64,000 nt of DNA from Euzebyella marina (GCF_014855515.1 NZ_JACYFK010000003.1:186001-250000); one strand, 5' to 3'; shown: positions 36,791-45,620, counted from the stretch's first letter. The notes: generated by a model from the sequence alone, not told the origin. A program made the numbers and translations.

Positions 36791-37657
36791 TTATTCCGTT
36801 CCACCTAAATTTTTAATTCTTTCATAAGTGCCTGTAAAGTTCTTTTTCTCGTTCAGGTCAAAATAAATTAGAACACTGGCAACTACCGATATAATATTCA
36901 AAAGAAACTGGGCCAAAGTACTGAGGCTTCTCAAAAAAATACTGATAGGGTCGCCTACACCAAAGTTTTCGGCATCTACTTCACCTGAAAAGATACCCAT
37001 TTTGGCGTAAGTATAAATGGTCGAAGGTATAGCAAAGGCATAGCTGGCGACCGTAACGATGATTCCTACCACAAAAAGAGCGGCAAAGGTGGCCCACCAA
37101 TTATCTTTTACCAAGGTAAAACTATAGCTAAAAGCATCCGAAACACTTTTGCGGCTAAAAACCATGATACTAAAGGTAAGCACCAAAGGCACGTACAAGT
37201 ACACCCCGGGAATAATACAGAACATAAAACCCACGCCTACACATATACCAACAAGAATACCCAAACCGATAAACTGCCAGAAAGAGCCATACACATTTTT
37301 CTTGATTTCATCAAAATTGGTCTGCCCTTGATGATCGGAATACGATTGTATATAAAACAGGGTCGTAGCTTGAGACATAACGTACGTGGCAATTAACGAA
37401 AGTACAAAGGCTGCACCGACGACGAAAAGTAAAATGGCGTTCGTGGCATCGGACGAACCTTGCATGCTAAAGCTGAAAAAATCACCGAACTGATACATGT
37501 AAAGGCCGTAACAAATTAGCATGACTAACAGATAGGGCCCAATAATCTTGAAAAAAGTGGTGAAGAAGGGTTTAAATTCCGCCCGTAAAAAGGCGAAAGT
37601 ATCCGATAAAATCTCACCTAACTCCCTTTGTTTTTTAAATTCAATGAATTGTTTCAT
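36791..37657 (-). CDS. polytopic membrane protein of the MoxR cluster
   Basis: About 288 residues from ATG 37657 (MKQFIEFKKQRELGEILSDTF); the frame is open further upstream but those residues do not look like part of the protein. Five or six helices: about 37-57, 85-108, 130-160, 165-185, 215-240, 260-280. The segment ELGEILSDTFAFLR followed by a cytoplasmic entry resembles the glycerophosphoryl diester phosphodiesterase membrane-domain-like families, but that is not firm. Four bp upstream of the DUF4129 gene in the same operon. Confidence 0.75.
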   Translation of the reverse strand: MKQFIEFKKQRELGEILSDTFAFLRAEFKPFFTTFFKIIGPYLLVMLICYGLYMYQFGDFFSFSMQGSSDATNAILLFVVGAAFVLSLIATYVMSQATTLFYIQSYSDHQGQTNFDEIKKNVYGSFWQFIGLGILVGICVGVGFMFCIIPGVYLYVPLVLTFSIMVFSRKSVSDAFSYSFTLVKDNWWATFAALFVVGIIVTVASYAFAIPSTIYTYAKMGIFSGEVDAENFGVGDPISIFLRSLSTLAQFLLNIISVVASVLIYFDLNEKKNFTGTYERIKNLGGTE

Positions 37658-37682
37658 AAATCTCTTGTTGGTATACCGGTTT

Positions 37683-38690
37683 TTAACTGTTTGGTTTTTG
37701 GCCTTGGTCATTATCTACCAATTGATGGGTGGCCAACAATTGTTTTTTATGCAATCGTATAGGGTATATAACGTAGTAAAATAGAATTAGTGCGAGCGAA
37801 GATAAAATTATAAGAACTGCCAAAAAATCGGGCATTTCGGTATGTCTGGTCACAAAACCTTCTAAAAACCCCGCAGCTAAAAAAAACGGAACGGTACTCA
37901 ACATAATCTTAAGTCCGTTCTTAACTCCTCTCTTAAATGATTCCAAACGGGTATAGGTACCCGGAAAGAGTATACCGTTGGCGAGTACCAGACCAGCGCA
38001 TCCCGCAATGATAATAACCGATATTTCTATGGTACCGTGGATCCAGATTGTTCGGGCCGACTCCCATAAAAGTCCTTTTTCATAGAAAAAATACTGAAAA
38101 CTGCCTAGCATGATTCCGTTACGCATGATAACGAACAAGGTTCCGATGCCGAGCATAATGCCGAAGGCAAACGCCATGAGAGCTACCCGAATGTTATTGA
38201 TAGTAATACCTAAGAACATATTGAACTCGCCCATTTGCTTGTAAACAGCCATGGGGTCTCCTTTTTCAATGTTTTCCAAGGTCATATTTACATAGCCATC
38301 TCCTAAAATAGAGCGAACAAATTCACCTTCGTTGGCAGAAGAAAAAGCACCGACAATTGCGAAAAATAGAAATACTAGAAAAGCGATTAAAAGTTCTCTA
38401 TGAAACTGGTGGAACATCAGGGGGAATTCCGTTTTCCAAAACTCGATAATTCGGTTTTTAGGTTCCCGTTTGGTCTTATAAATCTTTTGATGTGCCTGGG
38501 AGGCGAGCGAATTTAAATATCGTTCGGTATTACTACCTTGATAAAATGTTTTGGCATAACTCAGATGGTCAGTAACTTCTATATAAAGATCAGACAATTT
38601 ATCTGGAGGTAGCGTCGTTTTGTTAGCCAAGGCATTTTCAAAAGTAGCCCATTTATCTTTATTTTGCTTAACAAAGGCGGCCTCTCGCAT
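37683..38690 (-). CDS. SpoIIM-like (DUF95) membrane protein
   Basis: About 335 residues from ATG 38690 (MREAAFVKQNKDKW); a longer frame to 38783 would overlap the divergent RDD gene. The N-terminal 100 residues are cytoplasmic helices (DKWATFENALAN..., LSDLYIEVTDHLSYAKTFY), followed by about six membrane helices with the SpoIIM family motifs FMLGITINNIRVALMAF-like (NMFLGITINNIRVALMAFAFG), GTLFVIMRNGIMLG and IWIHGTIEISVIIIAGCAGL. Outside sporulators this family is of unknown role but nearly always sits with MoxR and RDD genes. First gene of the operon. Confidence 0.85.
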   Translation of the reverse strand: MREAAFVKQNKDKWATFENALANKTTLPPDKLSDLYIEVTDHLSYAKTFYQGSNTERYLNSLASQAHQKIYKTKREPKNRIIEFWKTEFPLMFHQFHRELLIAFLVFLFFAIVGAFSSANEGEFVRSILGDGYVNMTLENIEKGDPMAVYKQMGEFNMFLGITINNIRVALMAFAFGIMLGIGTLFVIMRNGIMLGSFQYFFYEKGLLWESARTIWIHGTIEISVIIIAGCAGLVLANGILFPGTYTRLESFKRGVKNGLKIMLSTVPFFLAAGFLEGFVTRHTEMPDFLAVLIILSSLALILFYYVIYPIRLHKKQLLATHQLVDNDQGQKPNS

Positions 38691-38723
38691 GCGTAAGGTG
38701 TTATAACCCAAAGAAACGAAACT

Positions 38724-39440
38724 ATGGAGCAATTTCAAATAGAAACCGCCCAAAATATAACCATCGATCAAAACACGGCTCATCTGGGGGATCGTATGCT
38801 TGCCTTTATCATCGATACTTTTGTTATCATTTGCTATTTGTTCCTGGCCTTTTACTTATTGTCTGCCTTAAATATCGATTTTGGTGATACTTGGGCATTT
38901 TACATGATATTAAGTTTACCGGCATTTTTGTACTATGTCATTTTAGAAACTTTATTGAACGGGCAAACTATTGGTAAGCGATTAATGAAGGTGAGGGTGG
39001 TTAAATTGGATGGTTCAAAACCCGGGTTGTCAAGTTTTGTCATTCGTTGGGTACTCCGCATTATTGATGTGTCGCTGTCAACGGGGGGTGTTGCCGTATT
39101 GACTATCTTAATTCGTGGAAACGGACAACGGGTGGGCGATATTGCCGCTGGTACAACGGTCATTAGTGAAAAAAAGCGGGTGTCGTTACAAGACACTTTG
39201 TTGAGAGAGCTTCCTGTCGACTATAAACCTACATTCCCTCAGGTAACCGTTTTTAAGGATCATGAAATACAGACCATTAAAGAATTGTATGATTCTGCCA
39301 GAAGAAATGGAAACCATAACGTTATCGTGTCTTTGGATTATCAGATAAGAAAGGTCACCGATATTACAACGGAGTTAAAACCTATCGACTTCATAGATTT
39401 GGTCATCAAAGATTACAACTACTACACCCAACAGCTTTAA
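38724..39440 (+). CDS. RDD family membrane protein
   Basis: A 238-residue protein. The RDD domain (about 18-150) has three helices and the signature Arg-Asp-Asp-like positions (LGDRMLAFIIDTFVII near 22-37, GQTIGKRLMKVRVVKLDG near 84-101, RVGDIAAGTTVI near 136-147). The C-terminal 90 residues are cytoplasmic. Starts 33 bp from the divergent SpoIIM-like gene; the short shared region must hold promoters for both. RDD proteins have been linked to ion transport in some bacteria; here the association with the MoxR cluster suggests a shared, unknown function. Confidence 0.88.
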   Translation: MEQFQIETAQNITIDQNTAHLGDRMLAFIIDTFVIICYLFLAFYLLSALNIDFGDTWAFYMILSLPAFLYYVILETLLNGQTIGKRLMKVRVVKLDGSKPGLSSFVIRWVLRIIDVSLSTGGVAVLTILIRGNGQRVGDIAAGTTVISEKKRVSLQDTLLRELPVDYKPTFPQVTVFKDHEIQTIKELYDSARRNGNHNVIVSLDYQIRKVTDITTELKPIDFIDLVIKDYNYYTQQL

Positions 39441-39510
39441 CCTGTTAATTACCATCAGATTTAATTGCCAAATTATCTTTAAACCCACTGGGTTTGGTTG
39501 GGCAAAATGA

Positions 39511-39518
39511 TACTTTTG
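39511..39518 (+). promoter_or_regulatory. -7 element TACTTTTG for the TRIC/UPF0126 gene
   Basis: TACTTTTG matches TAnnTTTG. It lies inside the longest reading of the next gene (TTG at 39494), which argues that the real start is downstream, such as GTG 39545. Confidence 0.45.
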
Positions 39519-39544
39519 CGCCTTCATTAAAAATCGAGTTCAAA

Positions 39545-40162
39545 GTGTTTTATTTTGTTATTGATATTTTAGGAACGATTGCATTTGCCATATCAGGTGT
39601 TTTAGTGGCCATGAACAAGAAATTAGATTTGTTCGGGGTTTTCATTATTGCATTTGTTACCTCAGTTGGTGGCGGAACCCTTCGTGACGTTTTGATTGGG
39701 AACACCCCTGTTACGTGGATGCAGGAAAGTATTTATATGTTGATTATAGCCTTAACGGTCGTTTTCGCCATAATCTTTTCGAACCACTTGCATCACTTGA
39801 GGAGAACCCTCTTTTTGTTCGATACGATTGGGATTGGCCTTTTTACCTTATTGGGTATTGAAAAGGGATTAACAGCGGATTTGTCACCCATTATGTGTGT
39901 GGCCTTGGGCACGATTACCGCTTGTTTTGGTGGGGTGATCAGGGATATTCTTTGCAATGAAATCCCTATTATTTTTCGCCGTAAAGAAATTTATGCCACG
40001 GCCTGTATTTTAGGAGGTAGTAGCTATTTTCTACTGATATTGCTGCCGTTTGATGGGGCCTATGCTTATGTAGCCGCTATTATGATTATCATCGTCGTTC
40101 GGCTTATGGCGGTAAAATTTAATATTACCTTACCGAATATTTACGGCAGGCAAAAAGCTTAA
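39545..40162 (+). CDS. TRIC/UPF0126 family membrane protein
   Basis: A membrane protein of about 205 residues if started at GTG 39545 (VFYFVIDILGTIAFAISG); the TTG at 39494 would place a promoter-like box within the coding sequence. It has seven helices in two repeats, each with a glycine-rich kink: FVTSVGGGTLRDVLIG near residue 38-53 and GTITACFGGVIRDILCNE near 120-137. This double GGG/RD motif is the mark of the UPF0126/TRIC cation-channel family; the E. coli member YicG has been reported as a glycine transporter. Substrate here unknown. Confidence 0.85.
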   Translation: MFYFVIDILGTIAFAISGVLVAMNKKLDLFGVFIIAFVTSVGGGTLRDVLIGNTPVTWMQESIYMLIIALTVVFAIIFSNHLHHLRRTLFLFDTIGIGLFTLLGIEKGLTADLSPIMCVALGTITACFGGVIRDILCNEIPIIFRRKEIYATACILGGSSYFLLILLPFDGAYAYVAAIMIIIVVRLMAVKFNITLPNIYGRQKA

Positions 40163-40168
40163 CCAACC

Positions 40169-40876
40169 TTATTTTACGATTTCGGCCTTTTCGATGTATA
40201 CGTTTTGGTGTGGCCAATCGCCATCGCCCACTTCTACATTATTGATTTTATCCACAACGTCCATACCCTCGATAACACGGCCGAAAGGGGTGAAGTCGCC
40301 ATCTAAATGATACGAGCCCGGTTTTGTAACCACGATAAAAAACTCAAAAGGAGAAGCCAACATGTGAGGATTATCTATTTCACTACTTGGCATAGAAATG
40401 GTGCCCCGGTGATGATTGTAACCTTTACGTGTATCAGGTGGCAATAGATAGCGCCCGATATTATTTCTCTTTTCGGCCGTTTTCGAATCATCGGAACTAC
40501 CGCCCTGAATGATAAAGTCTTTTACAACCCTATGAAATTGGGTGCCATCGAAATACTTTTTACGGGTCAGGTATATAAAGTTAGCCTTGTGATAGGGCAC
40601 GTCATCATATAACTGCACAGTAAAACTGCCAAATTCGGTGGTGATTTTCACCTTATCGACCTTCAGGCCTTTTTGGTAGTCAAAGAAAAAATCAATGGCA
40701 TTTTCTTCGGTGAGAAGAAATTTTTCCTTCTCTTTTTCGATTGTATCTGTTGCAATGGAGTCCTTTTGAACTTCTTGTCCTGTTTCTTTGGATTCGTTTT
40801 TCTTAGGAGATTCTCCACATGAAGAGACTAAAATTAGTAGTAATATTGCTAGGGAATAGAATTTTTTTAACTGCAT
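40169..40876 (-). CDS. cyclophilin-type peptidyl-prolyl isomerase lipoprotein
   Basis: A 235-residue periplasmic or outer-membrane-anchored lipoprotein (MQLKKFYSLAILLLILVSSC, Cys about 20), then a charged linker and a cyclophilin domain (about 75-233): FHRVVKDFIIQGGSS, GTISMPSSEIDNPHMLASPFEFFIV and HLDGDFTPFGRVIEGMDVVDKI. The Arg of FHRVV and the FxxQGG segment are the usual catalytic region. Its start codon overlaps that of the NUDIX gene on the other strand in a shared CATG. Converges with the UPF0126 gene. Confidence 0.93.
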   Translation of the reverse strand: MQLKKFYSLAILLLILVSSCGESPKKNESKETGQEVQKDSIATDTIEKEKEKFLLTEENAIDFFFDYQKGLKVDKVKITTEFGSFTVQLYDDVPYHKANFIYLTRKKYFDGTQFHRVVKDFIIQGGSSDDSKTAEKRNNIGRYLLPPDTRKGYNHHRGTISMPSSEIDNPHMLASPFEFFIVVTKPGSYHLDGDFTPFGRVIEGMDVVDKINNVEVGDGDWPHQNVYIEKAEIVK

Positions 40877-41519
40877 GAAATTTGATGAGTTTTCCTTAAG
40901 GATTCCAAAAATAAAAAATCTGCCGTTACCCGGTGAGGCATCCCATTTAAAAATGGCACCCCAATTCCGTATAGAGGAGCTTCGAAAAGCCCGCCAAAAG
41001 GCAAAAAACTCTAAGAAGGCAGGTGTTATGGCCCTCTTTTATCCCGGAGCCAATGAAGAGACCCACTTTTTATTGATTTTACGAAAAAGCCACCCCAAAG
41101 ATGTACACTCCAATCAAGTTGGTTTTCCTGGTGGAAAATTGGAAAAAAATGATGTCGACTTGGCCCATACCGCACTTCGGGAAACACAAGAAGAGGTAGG
41201 GGTAGACCCCAATGAAATCGAAATTGTTAGACCTTTAAGTGAGATTTACATACCCCCAAGCAATTTTGAAGTCTATCCATTTTTAGGACTTTATGCGAAA
41301 CCAGCCTCTTTTATACCACAAGTGACCGAAGTAGCTGCTTTGGTAGAGGTTCCGTTAAGCCAGTTTTTAAGTGATGACGTGATTTTCACGCAAAAACTAA
41401 GCACCTCCTACGCTAAAAATGTGAACGTACCGGCCTTTAAATTAAATGGTTATACCGTTTGGGGAGCTACCAGTATGATGCTCAGTGAAATCAAGATACT
41501 ACTGCATCAGGTTTTATAG
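40875..41519 (+). CDS. NUDIX hydrolase, coenzyme A pyrophosphatase-like
   Basis: A 214-residue hydrolase. The NUDIX box GGKLEKNDVDLAHTALRETQEEVG carries the metal-binding REXXEE core, and upstream the CoA-type UPF0035 motif appears as LILRKSHPKDVHSNQVGFPGG. Family members hydrolyse the diphosphate of CoA derivatives. The ATG at 40875 is supported by an N-terminus (MKFDEFSLRIPKIKNLPLPGE) typical of flavobacterial homologues, so the two-base overlap with the divergent cyclophilin start is real. The acyltransferase gene follows after 26 bp. Confidence 0.92.
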   Translation: MKFDEFSLRIPKIKNLPLPGEASHLKMAPQFRIEELRKARQKAKNSKKAGVMALFYPGANEETHFLLILRKSHPKDVHSNQVGFPGGKLEKNDVDLAHTALRETQEEVGVDPNEIEIVRPLSEIYIPPSNFEVYPFLGLYAKPASFIPQVTEVAALVEVPLSQFLSDDVIFTQKLSTSYAKNVNVPAFKLNGYTVWGATSMMLSEIKILLHQVL

Positions 41520-41531
41520 GGGGTTATTTCG

Positions 41532-41539
41532 TAAATTTG
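41532..41539 (+). promoter_or_regulatory. -7 element TAAATTTG abutting the acyltransferase start
   Basis: TAAATTTG ends six bases before the ATG at 41546. With initiation about 4-7 bases after the box the transcript would begin at or next to the start codon. Confidence 0.5.
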
Positions 41540-41545
41540 CCCTCT

Positions 41546-42361
41546 ATGGGCTTATTTAAGAGAAATCCGTTTGGCCATATTCTTTATTTTAAGAAGTGGC
41601 TGATTCGCATTTTGGGTGTTATGACCCACTCCAGATACAAACAATTTAACAAGTTGGAGGTTGACGGTTCGGAAATTATCAGGCAATTGCCTGACAATAA
41701 TGTTTTGTTCGTCAGTAATCACCAGACCTATTTTGCCGATGTGGTGGCCATGTTTCATGTGTTCAATGCCAGCCTTAGTGGTAGGGTCGACAACATCAAG
41801 AACGTTGCCTATATCTGGAACCCCAAATTGAACATGTATTACGTGGCAGCGGCCGAAACCATGAAAAAAAGTTTGCTGACCAAGATATTTGCCTATGCGG
41901 GTTCTATAAGTGTAGAACGTACTTGGCGGGCAGGGGGGCAAGATGTGAATCGCCAAGTGAAAATGAGCGACATTACCAATATTGGCCGAGCGTTGGACGA
42001 TGGTTGGGTGATTACCTTTCCCCAAGGTACCACTACCCCTTGGAAGCCCTTGCGAAAAGGTACTGCACATATCATTAAGAAATACAAACCCATTGTTGTA
42101 CCCGTTGTCATCGATGGTTTTAGGCGTTCATTTGATAAAAAAGGACTTCGCATCAAGAAAAAGGGCATTCTTCAGTCGATGGTGATCAAAGAGCCTTTGG
42201 ATATCGATTATGACAACGAAACTTTTGAATCGATAATTGAGAAGCTTGAATATGCCATTGAGCAGCACCCTTCTTTTTTAAAGGTGATACCCAAAGATGA
42301 GCTGTTGGCATACGAAGAAGAAAACGAACTCCGCCGTTTTAGAAATCGTAATAAGTTTTAA
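41546..42361 (+). CDS. 1-acyl-sn-glycerol-3-phosphate acyltransferase-like protein (PlsC family)
   Basis: A 271-residue protein from ATG 41546 (MGLFKRNPF); the TTG at 41537 is inside the promoter-like box. Block I of the glycerol-phosphate acyltransferases is present as NHQTYFAD, but with five residues between His and Asp, not the usual four (HX5D). Block III is FPQGTTT where FPEGTR is expected, and the final Pro block is VPVVIDGF. It is therefore a divergent member: probably a lysophospholipid or lipid A-related acyltransferase. Its stop overlaps the convergent membrane protein by 3-4 bp. Confidence 0.82.
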   Translation: MGLFKRNPFGHILYFKKWLIRILGVMTHSRYKQFNKLEVDGSEIIRQLPDNNVLFVSNHQTYFADVVAMFHVFNASLSGRVDNIKNVAYIWNPKLNMYYVAAAETMKKSLLTKIFAYAGSISVERTWRAGGQDVNRQVKMSDITNIGRALDDGWVITFPQGTTTPWKPLRKGTAHIIKKYKPIVVPVVIDGFRRSFDKKGLRIKKKGILQSMVIKEPLDIDYDNETFESIIEKLEYAIEQHPSFLKVIPKDELLAYEEENELRRFRNRNKF

Positions 42362-42999
42362 ACCTCAAGCTGTTTCAGTTCTTTATAGTTCTTATTAAGC
42401 TTCCTCAAGAGTATACCGTACAGTAAAAAGTAGATACCACCCATAAAGGCGATAAACAGCACACTAAAAATGCTAATGGCCCAAAGCATGATCTGTTTGA
42501 ATTTCTCTTCGGAAACATCAGGGTTTTCCGTAGGAAAGACTTCCAATATATGGTCGTTGAGGTAAATACCGACAATGATCATCACACAGGTAATAAACAA
42601 AAAGGTAAGTCCGAAAATAATATAATACTTCACCGTTTTTCGGGTGCGTATTATCTTTTCCATAAGGTTCTTGGCATTGTCCAAGGTTGAAATTTCGCGA
42701 TACCTTTTATAGAAGAGAAAGATAAAATAAAAGGTAACTGCATAACCCACCACCCAAAGACAGGTAGAGATGTTTTTAATGCCCAATTTATCATAAATAT
42801 CAATACTATCTTGCATACCCGGTAGTAGGTACAGCAAGTGCGGCACGGTAAACTCTAAAATACTGATGGTAAATATCCACTTGACGATGGATGATGATTT
42901 TTTCCACAGCATTTTATGAATCTCGTTAAACGACAACTTGGGAAGATGCTCGTCTTTCTTCTGCCAATCTTTTTTTAGTAATTCCAGTTCGTCCATCAT
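42358..42999 (-). CDS. membrane protein, probable partner of the ECF sigma factor
   Basis: A 213-residue protein with four membrane helices (about 38-60, 82-100, 118-140, 172-195) and a cytoplasmic N-terminus of 35 residues (DELELLKKDWQKKDEHLPKLSFNEIHKMLWKKS). It follows the sigma factor gene by 7 bp on the same strand. Position suggests an anti-sigma factor, and the N-terminal segment could bind sigma, but no zinc or canonical anti-sigma motif is visible; the pattern MDELELLKKDWQK is typical of Bacteroidota proteins in this position. Confidence 0.75.
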   Translation of the reverse strand: MMDELELLKKDWQKKDEHLPKLSFNEIHKMLWKKSSSIVKWIFTISILEFTVPHLLYLLPGMQDSIDIYDKLGIKNISTCLWVVGYAVTFYFIFLFYKRYREISTLDNAKNLMEKIIRTRKTVKYYIIFGLTFLFITCVMIIVGIYLNDHILEVFPTENPDVSEEKFKQIMLWAISIFSVLFIAFMGGIYFLLYGILLRKLNKNYKELKQLEV

Positions 43000-43006
43000 A
43001 ACCCCT

Positions 43007-43501
43007 TTATGGATTCAATATGGTTCTTAATTTTTTCTTCACTCTATTCATCTTCACTCTCGCATTAACCTCGGTAATACCCAGTGTTTCGCTGATTTCC
43101 CTATAATCCTTATCCTCCAAATAAAGAAACACCAATGCCTTCTCAATATCGCCCAGCTGTTTTACGGCCTGGTACATTAGCTTTAGCTGCTCTTCTTCGG
43201 TAGGATCATATTCGTCGGCTTTTATCTTAAAAATTACCGAATCGTAATCTTGTGTTTTTACACGTCTTTTCGATTTTCTGTACAACGTAATGGCGGTGTT
43301 GAGTGCCACGCGGTACATCCAAGTACTAAATTTCGATTCGCCCCTGAACTTCGGGTACGCTTTCCATAATTGAATGGTGATCTCTTGAAAGAGATCATTA
43401 TGCGAATCCCGGTCATTCGTATAAAGGGTACAAACCTTATGAACAATGTTTTGATTGTTCTCAAGTTCCGTCACAAATTGATGTTCCAGTTCTTTGGTCA
43501 C
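43007..43501 (-). CDS. ECF-type RNA polymerase sigma factor
   Basis: A 164-residue sigma factor with region 2 (about 20-85, NDLFQEITIQLWKAYPKFRGESKFSTWMYRVALNTAITLYRK) and region 4 (about 110-160, KQLGDIEKALVFLYLEDKDYREISETLGITEVNARVKMNRVKKKL). Gene is followed by the four-helix membrane protein, the usual sigma/anti-sigma order. A 158-bp gap separates its start from the divergent NDH-2 gene; no self-recognised promoter motif was identified. Confidence 0.95.
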   Translation of the reverse strand: MTKELEHQFVTELENNQNIVHKVCTLYTNDRDSHNDLFQEITIQLWKAYPKFRGESKFSTWMYRVALNTAITLYRKSKRRVKTQDYDSVIFKIKADEYDPTEEEQLKLMYQAVKQLGDIEKALVFLYLEDKDYREISETLGITEVNARVKMNRVKKKLRTILNP

Positions 43502-43638
43502 GTGTAGTCGGTGGGTTGCTAAACAATAAGTATGAAATTACTTTTGATTGTTACACCCGAACATAAGAAAATTACATTTAATATAAAGCGGGTTTCGAAA
43601 GATTGGTCGAATGCGGTGATTCCTAAGGGTCGAATGTT

Positions 43639-43646
43639 TATTTTTG
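43639..43646 (+). promoter_or_regulatory. -7 element TATTTTTG for the NDH-2 gene
   Basis: Matches TAnnTTTG and ends 13 bases before the ATG at 43660. Confidence 0.5.
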
Positions 43647-43659
43647 GTTGAACTAAAAT

Positions 43660-44988
43660 ATGTGTATGATCGATTCAGATGCCCTGAATATACCTCGAAG
43701 CAGTTTTCCGAGAGTGGTTATTGTCGGTGGCGGCTTTGCCGGTGTGGCCATGGCGAAAGAGTTAAGTGGTAAAGAGGTTCAAGTAGTATTGATCGATAAA
43801 AACAACTACCATACCTTTCAGCCGTTGCTTTATCAGGTTTCTACCGGCGGTCTCGAACCGGATAGTATTGCATACCCCATTCGTAAGATTTTACAAGATT
43901 ATCCGAACTTTTATTTCCGAATGGCCGAACTGCAACAGGTGCTTACAGAGTCGAATGAACTTGTGACCAATTTGGGCATGTTGGCCTATGATCATTTGGT
44001 CATTGCAGTGGGATCCGAAACCAATTTTTTTGGTAATGATGAGATTGAGCAAAATGGTATGGCCATGAAATCGATACCGCAATCATTGAACTTGCGGAGT
44101 ATGATTTTAGAGAATTTCGAACAGGCTCTATTGACCGACGATTTGCATGAGAGAGATGCCTTAATGAATTTTGTTATAGTGGGTGGAGGGCCTACCGGAG
44201 TAGAACTCGCTGGTGCCTTGGCTGAAATAAAGAAGGGTATTCTGCCGAAAGATTATCCTGATCTTGATACCCGGCGGGCTCAAATCAATTTGATTCAGTC
44301 GGGAGATAGAATTTTAAAGGAAATGAGTGAAAAGGCCTCTAAAAAAGCAGAGGACTTTTTAGAAGGTTTGGGCGTTCAGATATGGAAAGAAACCAGGGTC
44401 ACTGGCTACGATGGAAAAAAAGTAACCACTAAAACCGATTTAAAATTTGATGCAGCTACCCTAATTTGGGCCGCTGGGGTCAAGGGAGTGTCGGTAAAAG
44501 GCCTTGATTTTGAAAATATTGTTAGACCGGGCAATAGGCTTAAGGTCAATGAGTTTAACCAAGTAGAGGGCTATACCAATGTTTACGCCATTGGTGATAT
44601 AGCGTGTATGGAAAACGATGACACCCCTAGGGGTCACCCGATGATGGCACAACCTGCCATTCAACAAGGCAGGCATTTAGGCGAAAATATTGTTCGGGCG
44701 TTAGATAAGAAACCTTTTAAACCTTTTGAATACAAAGATAAAGGCAGTATGGCGACCATTGGTCGTAACAAGGCCGTTGTTGATTTAAAAAACTACAGGT
44801 TTCAAGGGGTGTTCGCTTGGTTTGTCTGGATGTTCGTTCATCTTTTCTTTCTCATAGGTTTTAGAAATAGAATCGTAGTCTTTGTGAACTGGGTCTATAA
44901 TTATGTGCGCTTTGATAGGGAAGCTAGATTGATTATCAGGCCTTATCAAAGAGATTATTCTCAGTTTAAGGATTCGGATACGGCTTAG
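43660..44988 (+). CDS. type II NADH:quinone oxidoreductase (NDH-2)
   Basis: A 442-residue flavoprotein that oxidises NADH and reduces quinone without pumping protons. FAD site VVIVGGGFAGVAMAKEL (about 19-35) with NNYHTFQPLLYQVSTGGLEPDSIAYPIRK just after it, and the NAD site FVIVGGGPTGVELAGAL (about 170-186). The last 60 residues have an amphipathic/hydrophobic anchor (FAWFVWMFVHLFFLIGFRNRIVVFVNWVYNY) that seats it on the inner membrane, as in other NDH-2 enzymes. Start chosen as the first ATG; a second in-frame ATG is two codons on. Confidence 0.94.
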   Translation: MCMIDSDALNIPRSSFPRVVIVGGGFAGVAMAKELSGKEVQVVLIDKNNYHTFQPLLYQVSTGGLEPDSIAYPIRKILQDYPNFYFRMAELQQVLTESNELVTNLGMLAYDHLVIAVGSETNFFGNDEIEQNGMAMKSIPQSLNLRSMILENFEQALLTDDLHERDALMNFVIVGGGPTGVELAGALAEIKKGILPKDYPDLDTRRAQINLIQSGDRILKEMSEKASKKAEDFLEGLGVQIWKETRVTGYDGKKVTTKTDLKFDAATLIWAAGVKGVSVKGLDFENIVRPGNRLKVNEFNQVEGYTNVYAIGDIACMENDDTPRGHPMMAQPAIQQGRHLGENIVRALDKKPFKPFEYKDKGSMATIGRNKAVVDLKNYRFQGVFAWFVWMFVHLFFLIGFRNRIVVFVNWVYNYVRFDREARLIIRPYQRDYSQFKDSDTA

Positions 44989-45086
44989 ACCATTTTCCAT
45001 GTACGTTATTTAAGAGTTAAATAAGGTTTTTAGAACATCTTACAGCTGCAATACTTTTTATCTTTAGAGAGTAAGAATTTTCTTTT

Positions 45087-45617
45087 ATGAAGATAGTGGC
45101 TCTAAGCATTTTTGCGCTCTTATGTCTATGGTCATTGGGAGCACAAACCAATGAACCTCTTTTGGCCAATCGTTTGTATGCCGATGGGCACTCATATCCA
45201 GATTTTTTGTTCGGTGAAAAACATGCTTGGCTTCTGATAGGTTATAGTATCACAGGAAGCACTGCTGTCGAGATACAGGCTTTCTACGACAAATATGTTA
45301 TGGAGGAAAGACTGAGGGTGCCTTTGACCGTGAAACAGTACTTCGGAAGCAAGTGGTATGTATTTTCTGGGGTAGAATATGATTTTTTGCTTACCAGTAT
45401 GGAAAATTTGGATGCCATTCAACAAAATATAACGAAACCTCAGATTAAACCCCGACTGGATTATCTCGGTGGGGTTGGTTACGATGTTCAAAAAGACTTT
45501 ATGCTTGATGTGAAGGTGAACCAACAAATCAACGATTCTAAGCTTCATTACTTTGGACAAAAAACCAACACTGGTAGGAACAGCCTTCTGACCATTGGAG
45601 GTCGTTATAAGTTCTAA
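45087..45617 (+). CDS. exported beta-rich protein, unrecognised
   Basis: A 176-residue protein with a signal peptide (MKIVALSIFALLCLWSLGAQ). The remainder alternates hydrophobic and polar residues and contains repeats of aromatic-gly patterns (WYVFSGVEYDFLLTS, RLDYLGGVGYDVQKDFMLDVKV, GRNSLLTIGGRYKF) and ends in Tyr-Lys-Phe, suggesting a small outer-membrane barrel. It is unlike any family I can name. Converges with xerD by three bases. A TATCTTTA box lies 20 bases upstream. Confidence 0.65.
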   Translation: MKIVALSIFALLCLWSLGAQTNEPLLANRLYADGHSYPDFLFGEKHAWLLIGYSITGSTAVEIQAFYDKYVMEERLRVPLTVKQYFGSKWYVFSGVEYDFLLTSMENLDAIQQNITKPQIKPRLDYLGGVGYDVQKDFMLDVKVNQQINDSKLHYFGQKTNTGRNSLLTIGGRYKF

Positions 45618-45620
45618 GTG

